Of a DNA stretch of 6,673 nt, positions 1 through 6,482 are shown in pieces; within the stretch, counting starts at the first letter, position 1, and every line of letters begins with the position of its first letter. Below the pieces are notes generated by a model. The model ran no database searches. It worked only from the letters and a program-made list of their open reading frames with translations, and had not been told where the DNA came from. The DNA is from Cyanobacteria bacterium UBA7753 (GTDB lineage Bacteria; Cyanobacteriota; Vampirovibrionia; Gastranaerophilales; Gastranaerophilaceae). The position numbers were made by a program, and so were the translations under genes. The stretch lies in the NCBI GenBank assembly GCA_002481545.1, contig DLEF01000069.1:1-6673 (forward strand), written 5' to 3'.

Positions 1-78
1 AAAAGACGTTGATTTATTCAGCGCCTTTTTTGTTTCTTTTAAATCGGCTGGGTACTTTCCATAGAACAAATAAAACAT
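1..78 (-). CDS. Partial gene start, translationally coupled to the transglycosylase; product not recognised
   Basis: On the minus strand an ATG at 78-76 opens a frame that stays open for 26 codons to the left edge. The upstream transglycosylase ends in TAA at 80-78, so the junction reads TAATG and stop and start share one base. This is a classic arrangement for translational coupling. No convincing Shine-Dalgarno sequence precedes the ATG (the upstream bases are ATTTATGGCGTA), which fits reinitiation by terminating ribosomes. The visible peptide begins MFYLFYGKYPADLKETKKAL: a short aromatic/hydrophobic strand, a YGK turn, then a charged, probably helical segment. It shows no clear signal peptide. 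I do not recognise the family. The opening strand followed by YG faintly recalls the N-terminus of DNA polymerase III delta subunits, but 26 residues cannot support that. Its reality rests on the junction and the protein-like composition. Confidence 0.55.
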   Translation of the reverse strand, partial: MFYLFYGKYPADLKETKKALNKSTSF

Positions 79-1709
79 TACGCCATAAATTTATGTATTC
101 GTGCGCTTAAATCGGCTTTCGTAATTTGTCCGTCTTTGTTTGTATCCAATCCGGCATTGTAATTATAGAACTTATGCCCCTTTGTAGTTAATACATTCCT
201 TTTTGCATACCCGGGCAAGAAAATTAACGCATATAGAGTCCCTGCATCTAATTTATCAGAAGATTTAAAACCTGCATATTTTTTAGATGAAAGGAAACAT
301 TTTTCGACATAGTTCAACTGTTCTTCAGGACTCATCGCACGCAGTTTTGCTGTCGTTGTTCCAAGAGCTTTCGCGGTAGACGGCATAAACTGAATTAAAC
401 CGGTAGCCCCGCCATTTGAATTTCCTGCTTTTGAATTTAATCCGCTTTCGGAATACATCACAGCCATTAATGCGTTAGGATCACATCCTATTCGTTTTGA
501 TATTTCAACAGTCTTATTGAAAAACGCATCCGATAATTTTGAAACTTTTTTCGGGAATTTCTTTTGCCACTTTGCTTTTAATTCTTTTGCGTCATAGCTG
601 AACTTTGATGTGTCTTCATCGGAATAATTTTCAGAGACTCCGTCATCACTAGGCTGCATCTGCGACAGTGCATAATTCTGCGCATTTTGCAATACGGATA
701 TTTGTTGTCTGTAACTGCTTAAATCCTGCTTTGCAGAAGCACGCTCTGCTGCCATATTTGATTTTATAGTATTAATTCTGGAGCTTAAATCTGATTTATC
801 AGAAGTGTTTTGTGTCGTTAAATCTGACAACTTTGCAGACTCATTTTGTTGAGACTGATTGTAGCTATCCATTTCGGAAGAAGTTTCTTGATAAGATTCA
901 TGATAATCTCTGTATTTATTTTGTAATTTTTCAAGTTGTTTTTGTTTCTTAGCCTTAGTTTTTTCATCAGTATCAGTTTCAATATCAGATTTCAATGACT
1001 GTATGTCATTGTCAGTATTGTCTATTTTTGTTTTAAGTTCATTTAATTCTGTTCTACATTTTTCTGCTTTTTGTTTTGCTTTTTGCACTTTTTTTGATAA
1101 ATCTTTGTATTCGCTTTTGAAGGAAGTTGACAATTCTGAACTACGCATTACCAAATCATCCATTTGTGACTGCAAGTTATTTAATCTCATATCCGAAACA
1201 TTTTGACGTTCAGTTGCCATTGCCTCTAAGGAATCAATCTGAGAGGACAAACTCTCAATATACGAACCGTTTTCTTGTCCGCCTTTTGTTACGACGTCAT
1301 TGTACATGTCCTCGGGCTTATTAGACGAATATTTTATTGCTTTTTGTTGTTGTTGGACTCCGTCTGCAGACTCTGTCTCTGTATCAGGATTATATCTGTA
1401 TTCAGATGTTGCATTCTGCTGTTTTACCAATTCCTGATACACTTTTAGCATGTCTGCCTCGGATAAAACATTTTCGCCGTCAGAAGTGTCATTGCCTGCC
1501 AAGTTCTTAATTTCGTCTTCATCAATTTTGTCGTCTTTGTTAGCATTGATTAAATCATAGACTTGTCCGATTGACCCTGCAAATTCATCTTTAAATATAG
1601 ATTTTTTATCACCCTTTGACTTTGCTTTTAACTCATTATATTTATCAATAAACTGTTCTTTTGTCATACCGGGCTTAAACAATTTACTTAAAGGACTTGT
1701 TTCCGTCAT
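78..1709 (-). CDS. EF-hand / coiled-coil / lytic transglycosylase (SLT-type) multidomain protein, no signal peptide
   Basis: This is a 543-residue probable peptidoglycan lytic transglycosylase, which would cleave the MurNAc-GlcNAc bond. Residues 1-96 form an acidic N-terminal module with one good EF-hand loop (55-66: N55, N57, D59, I62, E66) and a degenerate second one near 74-86. Residues 100-145 are a Gln/Ser-rich linker. Residues 150-345 are a long Lys/Glu/Gln/Ser-rich predicted coiled coil. The SLT domain spans about 390-480, with catalytic Glu421 in YSESGLN and the motif ATGLIQFMPSTA (435-446). The tail at 491-540 (LYALIFLPG, then an EF-type loop at 522-533 with D522, N524, D526, D533) resembles ends of phage-tail-type lysins as I recall them. 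The N-terminus (MTETSPLSKLF) has no signal peptide and no membrane segment is visible, so the export route is unclear. The start is supported by AAGGAG at 1717-1722, seven bases upstream. Enzyme class is fairly sure; biological role is not. Confidence 0.85.
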   Translation of the reverse strand: MTETSPLSKLFKPGMTKEQFIDKYNELKAKSKGDKKSIFKDEFAGSIGQVYDLINANKDDKIDEDEIKNLAGNDTSDGENVLSEADMLKVYQELVKQQNATSEYRYNPDTETESADGVQQQQKAIKYSSNKPEDMYNDVVTKGGQENGSYIESLSSQIDSLEAMATERQNVSDMRLNNLQSQMDDLVMRSSELSTSFKSEYKDLSKKVQKAKQKAEKCRTELNELKTKIDNTDNDIQSLKSDIETDTDEKTKAKKQKQLEKLQNKYRDYHESYQETSSEMDSYNQSQQNESAKLSDLTTQNTSDKSDLSSRINTIKSNMAAERASAKQDLSSYRQQISVLQNAQNYALSQMQPSDDGVSENYSDEDTSKFSYDAKELKAKWQKKFPKKVSKLSDAFFNKTVEISKRIGCDPNALMAVMYSESGLNSKAGNSNGGATGLIQFMPSTAKALGTTTAKLRAMSPEEQLNYVEKCFLSSKKYAGFKSSDKLDAGTLYALIFLPGYAKRNVLTTKGHKFYNYNAGLDTNKDGQITKADLSARIHKFMA

Positions 1710-1716
1710 TAATTTG

Positions 1717-1739
1717 CTCCTTCACAAATTGATATTATA
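1717..1739 (-). promoter_or_regulatory. -10 element and ribosome binding site of the transglycosylase gene
   Basis: On the minus strand a perfect TATAAT lies at 1739-1734. AAGGAG at 1722-1717 follows, seven bases before the ATG at 1709. A start about seven bases past the -10 would give a leader of fewer than 20 bases. No good -35 is visible at the normal spacing; only TTAAGT or AAGTAC-like sequence is present. The promoter is therefore either weak, activator-dependent, or only apparent in this AT-rich gap. The ribosome binding site is the firmer of the two. Confidence 0.5.
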
Positions 1740-1793
1740 TCTTTTATATTAATAAAGTACTTAAATTCACACAGTTTTCAAACCAAATGAACA

Positions 1794-1812
1794 TTGTAAC
1801 AAACAGTTACAA
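1794..1812. repeat. Perfect 7-base inverted repeat between the transporter and transglycosylase genes
   Basis: TTGTAAC (1794-1800) and GTTACAA (1806-1812) are perfect reverse complements around a five-base loop, AAACA. The repeat lies 19 bases past the transporter stop codon and about 55 bases upstream of the transglycosylase -10. On the minus strand it is followed by a mixed sequence (AATGTTCATTTGG) rather than a T run, so it is at best a weak intrinsic terminator for the transporter. It could instead be an operator for a dimeric regulator. Sequence alone does not decide. Confidence 0.45.
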
Positions 1813-1831
1813 ATTAAAAGTCTGCAAAGAG

Positions 1832-3190
1832 TTAAAAATCTCGCGGTTTTACACCGTTTTTCCAGTTTCGTTCAATTTTCTCTAATGAAATTCCTTTTGT
1901 TTCAGGAACAAAGAAATATACAAAGATTAAGCATAGAATTGATACGACTCCGAACATGCTAAAAGTGCACGCTCCGCCGAGCCTGTATAAAAGGACGGGG
2001 AACGATGCTACTACAAAGAAATTAAACGCGAAGTTAGAAACAGTACATATACTCATTGAAATTCCGCGAATCTTGAGAGGGAATACTTCTGATACAATAA
2101 TCCATCCGATAGGACCTAAGCTCATTGCGAAAAATACGATATATGATATCAAACTCCATACCGCAACCCATTTTTGTGCATCACCTAACAATGCAGCAAA
2201 ATGATAAGATGCCCCCATTGCGAATAAACTTAAAGTAATACCCGTTAATCCAAAATATAACAGAGGTTTTCTGCCCAATTTATCAGTAAAGTGAATAGCC
2301 ACAATTGTCATAAGGAAATTAACAAGACCAATCCCCGTAGTAGCATAAATAGCCGTAATATTACTGTCAAATCCCGCCGACTTAAATATCGTAGGTGCAT
2401 AATAAATAATAGTGTTTATCCCCGTACAAATCTGAGCAAACATTATCCCAATACCGACGATAAAAGGCATTATCATATACTTTTTGAATGCGAATCGTTT
2501 GCCTTCGTTATCAGTCTTAAAAATAGTTCTTTTTATCTCTCGTATTTCAACATCAGGATCATCGTCTGGCTCTATCTTTTCAAATACGAGTTTTGCCTCA
2601 TCATCTTTCTTTTTACTGACAAGCCAACGAGGAGTGTCATGCATAAAGCACATCCCGACAAACAAAATAGTTGCGGGAACAACACCTGTCAAAAGCATTA
2701 GTCTCCAATTATATACACTGTTTGCAAAAGATGCGTTTATGAAATATGAGAATAAAATACCTGCAGTAATTGCCCATTGATACAAAGACACAAGTGTTCC
2801 TCTCATTTGTTTCGGAGAAATTTCCGATAAATATAATGGGACAACAAAATTAACTATTCCGACCGCTAAGCCCACAAATACCCTTGATATAATCAAAACA
2901 AAAACATTTGGAGCGAATGCACACATAACCGAACCAAGCGTAAATATAACAGCAGTTGCCATAATTATTTTTTTACGACCGAATACATCTGCTAAAATTC
3001 CATTTGTAGCGGCACCGATTACAGCACCTATAAGAACCGCACTGACCACAATACCTTGCATAGCATCAGTTAAATTCCAATCTTGATTTATAAATAAAAG
3101 TGCACCTGATATTACACCGGTATCATAACCTGATAATAATCCACCCAGAGATGCCATCACCGCTATTATATATAACCATATGTGTTTCAT
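1832..3190 (-). CDS. MFS sugar transporter, sugar porter family (probable sugar/H+ symporter)
   Basis: This 452-residue, 12-helix inner-membrane transporter has the usual length and signatures of the sugar porter family (XylE/GalP/GLUT type). Visible motifs in order are GYDTGVISGALLF in helix 1 (21-33), DVFGRKK (68-74), PLYLSEISPKQMRG (118-131), DTPRWL (185-190), GINTIIYYAP (257-266), DKLGRKP (303-309), GPIGWIIVSEVFP (359-371) and VPETKG (428-433). A cytoplasmic loop (about 190-238) separates the two six-helix halves. Asp23 matches the proton-coupling Asp27 of XylE, replaced by Asn in facilitative GLUTs, which points to proton symport. Expected sugar contacts Gln138, Gln253, Asn259 and Trp363 are present, but the first Gln of the family QQ pair in helix 7 is Ala252. 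The substrate cannot be named. The start is backed by AGGAG at 3200-3196, five bases upstream. The gene is divergent from the propeller gene and lies upstream of the transglycosylase on the same strand, with no obvious functional link. Confidence 0.93.
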   Translation of the reverse strand: MKHIWLYIIAVMASLGGLLSGYDTGVISGALLFINQDWNLTDAMQGIVVSAVLIGAVIGAATNGILADVFGRKKIIMATAVIFTLGSVMCAFAPNVFVLIISRVFVGLAVGIVNFVVPLYLSEISPKQMRGTLVSLYQWAITAGILFSYFINASFANSVYNWRLMLLTGVVPATILFVGMCFMHDTPRWLVSKKKDDEAKLVFEKIEPDDDPDVEIREIKRTIFKTDNEGKRFAFKKYMIMPFIVGIGIMFAQICTGINTIIYYAPTIFKSAGFDSNITAIYATTGIGLVNFLMTIVAIHFTDKLGRKPLLYFGLTGITLSLFAMGASYHFAALLGDAQKWVAVWSLISYIVFFAMSLGPIGWIIVSEVFPLKIRGISMSICTVSNFAFNFFVVASFPVLLYRLGGACTFSMFGVVSILCLIFVYFFVPETKGISLEKIERNWKNGVKPRDF

Positions 3191-3262
3191 TTTGACTCCT
3201 TACTTTGATTTTGATACTTTTCTATGGAAATAAGTATAACATATGATTCTTCTTATTGGCAA
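3191..3262 (-). promoter_or_regulatory. Promoter and ribosome binding site of the MFS transporter
   Basis: On the minus strand TTGCCA (3262-3257) and TATACT (3238-3233) are separated by 18 bases. The -10 is preceded by TGT, giving an extended -10 (TGTTATACT). Each hexamer matches the sigma-70 consensus at five of six positions. AGGAG at 3200-3196 sits five bases before the ATG. The leader would be roughly 35 bases. A tandem TTTGAT TTTGAT, as read on the plus strand, lies inside the leader (about 3204-3215), without a known role. Confidence 0.6.
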
Positions 3263-3295
3263 AAGAGAATTGGTCATTAACCTTAACAAAGATGA

Positions 3296-3348
3296 TTGAC
3301 AAACCTTTAAAACTAATATAAAACTATGTTGTAGACAGGGAAGGGAAG
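3296..3348 (+). promoter_or_regulatory. Promoter and ribosome binding site of the beta-propeller gene
   Basis: A perfect TTGACA lies at 3296-3301. The best -10 is TATAAA at 3317-3322, at a shorter than ideal 15-base spacing. A weaker choice is TAAAAC at 3319-3324 with 17 bases. A purine-rich AAGGGAAG (3341-3348) precedes the ATG at 3354 by five bases and serves as the Shine-Dalgarno sequence. This promoter is back to back with the transporter promoter, whose -35 ends about 33 bases away, so a regulator bound between them could affect both. Confidence 0.5.
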
Positions 3349-3353
3349 TATTT

Positions 3354-4211
3354 ATGAAAAAATTATTATCAATATTGTTTTTGCTGATAGCATGTTTTAC
3401 TTTATCACAATCAACGGCATTTGCTCTTAATATATCAGAGAACGAAAGTGTCCTTCCGTACGGACACGGTCTTTTTATCTCTAATCAAGGAAGCAGAGAC
3501 AAAACCTTAAACCCTAATAAAGGCTATATTTTATATTATAAAAATGATACTTTTAAAACGGTTATTCCTCGAGGATATCTGAAAAAGCCGACAGCAATGG
3601 CGATTTATAACGACAAATTATATGTTTGCGACACAAATGAAATATTTGTATTCGATATGAATGATTACTACGCAAGCCCTGATAGAATAAAATTTACTGA
3701 GGATGATACGGTTGTAAACGACATAGCACTATATAAAGATAACCTTTACGTAACAGTTACAAATACGGATAGAGTTTACAAAATAAATTTAAAACAAAAT
3801 AACCCGCAGCCTGTTTTATGGTTGAACATACCTTCCCCGAACGGAATAGCCATAAACTGCGGAAAAGCATATATAGCATCAATCCCAAAGGATTACAAAA
3901 ACATAAAAAAAGAAAACGTAGTCTATATAGTAAATGACTTGAATAATCCAAAAGCGGAAAAGCTGAACACGAAACCGTTGATTTACGACGGAATAGCAAT
4001 CTACAAGGGGAATATTTTGGTCTCTGATTGGCTGACCTCAACCGTTTATAAAATTGATAAGAAAGGTAATTTCAGCGCATTGTATCACAGAAGAGGCATG
4101 ACTCCTGCAGATATAACAGTAAACGATGACAACCTCATCATTCCTGACATGTTCAACAACAGAATTATAATACACAATTTAAAGACCAAATCAGATACGA
4201 TTATTAAATAA
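3354..4211 (+). CDS. Secreted NHL-type beta-propeller protein, function unknown
   Basis: This 285-residue exported protein begins with a signal peptide: KK, a hydrophobic core at 4-18, then TAFA with likely signal peptidase I cleavage after Ala24. LIAC at 11-14 fits a lipobox, but it is very close to the N-terminus and is followed by more hydrophobic residues, so a lipoprotein is the less likely reading. The mature part is built of about six repeated blades at roughly 39-65, 79-103, 121-148, 162-195, 211-238 and 251-278. The blades share the pattern (D/G)IAIYxxxLYVxDxxxxxVYKI, as in VNDIALYKDNLYVTV and YDGIAIYKGNILVSD. This pattern is typical of NHL/SMP-30-like six-bladed propellers, which bind ligands or partners. 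No catalytic metal site typical of SMP-30 could be identified with confidence. It lies 62 bases before the dapL ATG on the same strand, so some read-through is possible, but dapL appears to have its own -10. No specific function is assigned. Confidence 0.85.
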   Translation: MKKLLSILFLLIACFTLSQSTAFALNISENESVLPYGHGLFISNQGSRDKTLNPNKGYILYYKNDTFKTVIPRGYLKKPTAMAIYNDKLYVCDTNEIFVFDMNDYYASPDRIKFTEDDTVVNDIALYKDNLYVTVTNTDRVYKINLKQNNPQPVLWLNIPSPNGIAINCGKAYIASIPKDYKNIKKENVVYIVNDLNNPKAEKLNTKPLIYDGIAIYKGNILVSDWLTSTVYKIDKKGNFSALYHRRGMTPADITVNDDNLIIPDMFNNRIIIHNLKTKSDTIIK

Positions 4212-4219
4212 CGGGTATT

Positions 4220-4266
4220 TATAATATAATTAATACATCAAGGACAATTACGACACAGAAAGAGAG
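4220..4266 (+). promoter_or_regulatory. Overlapping -10 elements and weak ribosome binding site upstream of dapL
   Basis: Two perfect TATAAT hexamers overlap by one base at 4220-4225 and 4225-4230, just after the propeller stop codon. No recognisable -35 lies at the right distance (the candidate at 4202-4207 is TATTAA). A purine tract GAAAGAGAG (4258-4266) sits seven bases before the ATG at 4274 but only one base before a TTG at 4268. This is why the ATG is preferred as the dapL start. No terminator hairpin is visible in this gap, and no lysine riboswitch would fit in the short leader. Confidence 0.45.
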
Positions 4267-4273
4267 TTTGGTT

Positions 4274-5455
4274 ATGAATATAAACGAAAATTACAAAAAA
4301 TTAAACGAAAGCTATTTGTTTTCAACAATAGCAAAGAAGGTAGCAGAATTTTCATCAAAGAACCCCGATAAAGAAATAATCAAACTCGGAATAGGGGATG
4401 TTACACTTCCACTTGCACCTGCAGTCATTGATGCAATGCACAAAGCAGTTGACGAAATGGGGAAGAAAGAAACTTTCAGAGGCTATGGTCCGGAACAAGG
4501 GTATGACTTTTTGAAAAGTGCAATAAATGATTACTACAAAACACACGGTGTTACACTCGATATAAACGAAATATTCATATCTGACGGAGCCAAGAGCGAT
4601 GTCGGAAACATTTTAGACTTGTTCTCTAAAGATAATACTGTCCTTATTCCTGATCCTGTTTATCCTGTATACGTTGATACAAATACTATGGCAGGGAGAA
4701 AAATTGTATATATAGATGCAAATGAAGAAAACGGATTTTTACCGTTACCTGATGAGGCAGTAAAAGCCGATATTATCTATATTTGCTCTCCTAACAACCC
4801 GACAGGCGCAGCTTATACAAAAGAACAACTTGGAAAATGGGTAGAATATGCAAATAAGAACAATGCAATTATACTTTATGATGCAGCATATGAATGCTTT
4901 ATTGATGATGATGTACATCCGAGAAGTATTTATGAAATAGAAGGTGCAAAAAAATGTGCAATTGAATTTTGTTCATTCTCAAAAATGGCAGGCTTCACAG
5001 GTACTAGATGCGGTTATACAGTTGTTCCGTTTGACTTAGTCTTTGACGGAATGAGCCTCAACAAAATGTGGATAAGACGACAAACTACGAAATTCAACGG
5101 GGTTGCTTACATCGTTCAAAGGGGTGCTGCTGCAGTGTTTACCGAAGAGGGACAAAAACAAATCCACGAGAATTTAGACTACTACAAGCGCAACGCTAAA
5201 ATAATCGGCGACACATTAGACAAATTAAATATTAAGTATACAGGCGGTAAAAATTCACCTTACATTTGGTTAAAATGTCCGAATAATATGAACTCATGGG
5301 ATTTCTTTGACCTGTTATTAACCAAGGTCGGAATTGTCGGCACCCCTGGGGCAGGATTTGGGAAGAACGGAGACAATTGGTTCCGTCTGACATCATTTAA
5401 TACATTAGAGAACACCCAAAAGGCAATGGACAAATTTTACCAATTCTTTAAATAA
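4274..5455 (+). CDS. dapL: LL-diaminopimelate aminotransferase
   Basis: This PLP-dependent class I/II aminotransferase converts L-tetrahydrodipicolinate plus glutamate directly to LL-2,6-diaminopimelate and 2-oxoglutarate. It bypasses the acylated intermediates of the succinylase and acetylase routes to lysine and peptidoglycan. From ATG 4274 the protein is 393 residues; starting at TTG 4268 would add two. Family motifs, numbered from that ATG, are SYLFSTIAKKV (13-23), LGIGDVTLPL (38-47), FRGYGPEQGY (68-77), IFISDGAKSD (100-109), CSPNNPTG (171-178), YDAAY (202-206), SFSKMAGFTGTRCGY (234-248) with the PLP lysine at 237, TTKFNG (271-276), and GTPGAGFGKNGDNWFRLTSF (356-375). Arg371 is the expected substrate-carboxylate binder. 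Length and motif order match characterised DapL of plants, chlamydiae and cyanobacteria. The gene converges on dapF, which encodes the next enzyme. Confidence 0.95.
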   Translation: MNINENYKKLNESYLFSTIAKKVAEFSSKNPDKEIIKLGIGDVTLPLAPAVIDAMHKAVDEMGKKETFRGYGPEQGYDFLKSAINDYYKTHGVTLDINEIFISDGAKSDVGNILDLFSKDNTVLIPDPVYPVYVDTNTMAGRKIVYIDANEENGFLPLPDEAVKADIIYICSPNNPTGAAYTKEQLGKWVEYANKNNAIILYDAAYECFIDDDVHPRSIYEIEGAKKCAIEFCSFSKMAGFTGTRCGYTVVPFDLVFDGMSLNKMWIRRQTTKFNGVAYIVQRGAAAVFTEEGQKQIHENLDYYKRNAKIIGDTLDKLNIKYTGGKNSPYIWLKCPNNMNSWDFFDLLLTKVGIVGTPGAGFGKNGDNWFRLTSFNTLENTQKAMDKFYQFFK

Positions 5456-5460
5456 GAATT
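5442..5460. repeat. Inverted repeat spanning both convergent stop codons (dapL/dapF)
   Basis: AATTCTT (5442-5448) and AAGAATT (5454-5460) are perfect reverse complements around TAAAT. They cover the dapL stop (5453-5455) and most of the dapF stop (5461-5459). The stem has only one G-C pair and no T run follows on either side, so it would be a weak bidirectional terminator at best. It is recorded because the three-base gap leaves no other room for termination signals. Confidence 0.35.
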
Positions 5461-6304
5461 AAACTTCAATTTCTCCGACGAATGAATAATCGGCTCTGCC
5501 GGTCATATAAACATTGTGTTTAGTATCGGACAGACTACCTTGCCATTCAATATTCAGAGCTCCGCCCGGGAGATTGACCTTCACTTTGTTGTTCAACTTG
5601 CCGAGCAATATGCCTGCAACAGCTGTTGCACATGCGCCTGTTCCGCAAGCGAGGGTAATACCGCAGCCACGCTCCCAAACATTCACTACAACCTCATTCC
5701 TTGATAAAACTTCAACAAATTCAACATTCGTTTTTTCAGGGAACATTTTGTCATTCTCAATATAAGAACCGTATTTGAGGGCAAGAGCTTTGCTGTCTTT
5801 ATCAACAAAAATAATACAGTGAGGATTCCCTATACTTACTGCATTTAAGGTAAATTCTTTATCATCAATTTTATAGATATTATTCAAATTTTCTTTACCT
5901 TTGAACGGAATTTTTTCAGGTTCTAAAACAGGCTGTCCCATATTAACTCTGACTTCATTATCAGAAATAATTTTAGGAACTATTATACCCGCTTTTGTTT
6001 CAACACTAAATTCTTTTTTATCAATAAACTTGTTATCCGTTACATATCTGGCAAAACATCTCATACCGTTCCCGCACATTTGAGCCATAGAACCGTCAGA
6101 GTTATAAAAAATCCACGAAATGTCGGCATTTTTGGTATTTGGATTAACAATGATTAACCCGTCTGCACCAATACCAAAGTTTCTGTTACATAACGTTTCC
6201 GCTAATTTATCTGGCTCAATACCCGTCTTTTTATATTCATCATAGTCAAGAATTACAAAATCATTTCCGAGACCGTTCATTTTTGTGAATTTTATCTTTG
6301 ACAT
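5459..6304 (-). CDS. dapF: Diaminopimelate epimerase
   Basis: This cytoplasmic, cofactor-independent epimerase converts LL-diaminopimelate to meso-diaminopimelate, the direct lysine precursor and the peptidoglycan cross-linking residue. The 281-residue protein has the usual family length and two-domain layout. The N-terminus is KFTKMNGLGNDFVI (5-18), followed by NFGIGADGL (42-50). The first catalytic cysteine, Cys77, lies in MCGNGMRCFARY (76-87). Further on are GNPHCIIF (159-166), the substrate-binding stretch WERGCGITLACGTGACA (210-226) with second catalytic Cys220, and LPGGAL (245-250). Both members of the two-base cysteine pair are intact. The start is supported by GAGG at 6316-6313, eight bases upstream. 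It is tail to tail with dapL, so its 3' end abuts the gene for the preceding enzyme. No other lysine-pathway gene is in the window. Confidence 0.97.
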   Translation of the reverse strand: MSKIKFTKMNGLGNDFVILDYDEYKKTGIEPDKLAETLCNRNFGIGADGLIIVNPNTKNADISWIFYNSDGSMAQMCGNGMRCFARYVTDNKFIDKKEFSVETKAGIIVPKIISDNEVRVNMGQPVLEPEKIPFKGKENLNNIYKIDDKEFTLNAVSIGNPHCIIFVDKDSKALALKYGSYIENDKMFPEKTNVEFVEVLSRNEVVVNVWERGCGITLACGTGACATAVAGILLGKLNNKVKVNLPGGALNIEWQGSLSDTKHNVYMTGRADYSFVGEIEV

Positions 6305-6310
6305 AGCTTT

Positions 6311-6353
6311 AACCTCAAATATCTTATTATAAAATATATAACAAAATAAACAA
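6311..6353 (-). promoter_or_regulatory. Promoter and ribosome binding site of dapF
   Basis: On the minus strand TATAAT (6331-6326) is preceded, 16 bases upstream, by TTGTTT (6353-6348), a poor -35 that keeps the TTG. GAGGTT (6316-6311) provides the Shine-Dalgarno sequence. The leader would be about 15-20 bases, too short for a riboswitch. The promoter lies in AT-rich DNA directly beside the GC-rich repeat region that begins near 6361. Confidence 0.5.
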
Positions 6354-6482
6354 GTTGTGAATAATTAGAGCCGAAGATGTTATGAAATTATCGTTGCTCA
6401 CCACCTGTGCTTGTACGACTCGTCCCCTCGCCTACAATCACTATCCTCGCCCAAGTTGGAGCGGATGACGGCTACGCCGACT

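Noticed and set aside
1..64. Plus-strand open frame ending in TAG at 62-64 as the end of an incoming gene, with the GCGCC then T6 stretch (21-31) as its terminator
   Set aside because: The minus-strand coupled frame is better supported by the TAATG junction. The left arm of any hairpin would have to lie outside the window, so a terminator cannot be shown.
1003..1324. Plus-strand open frames opposite the coiled-coil part of the transglycosylase gene
   Set aside because: They lie wholly inside a well-supported minus-strand gene, lack ribosome binding sites and read as low-complexity complements of the Lys/Ser/Gln-rich coiled coil.
1956..2780. Several plus-strand open frames opposite the MFS transporter
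   Set aside because: They are antisense to a transporter with every family motif intact, and their translations show no domain, signal or protein-like pattern.
3757..4041. Minus-strand 94-codon frame inside the propeller gene
   Set aside because: It is antisense to a gene with a signal peptide and regular blade repeats. The Leu/Phe/Cys/Arg-rich translation is typical of a shadow frame.
4268..4273. TTG start for dapL giving two extra residues
   Set aside because: The purine-rich ribosome binding tract ends one base before the TTG, too close to work, but sits seven bases before the ATG at 4274.
6382..6468. Plus-strand 28-codon frame starting MKLSLLTTC
   Set aside because: It is short, without a ribosome binding site, lies in repeat-rich DNA, and its translation is not protein-like.
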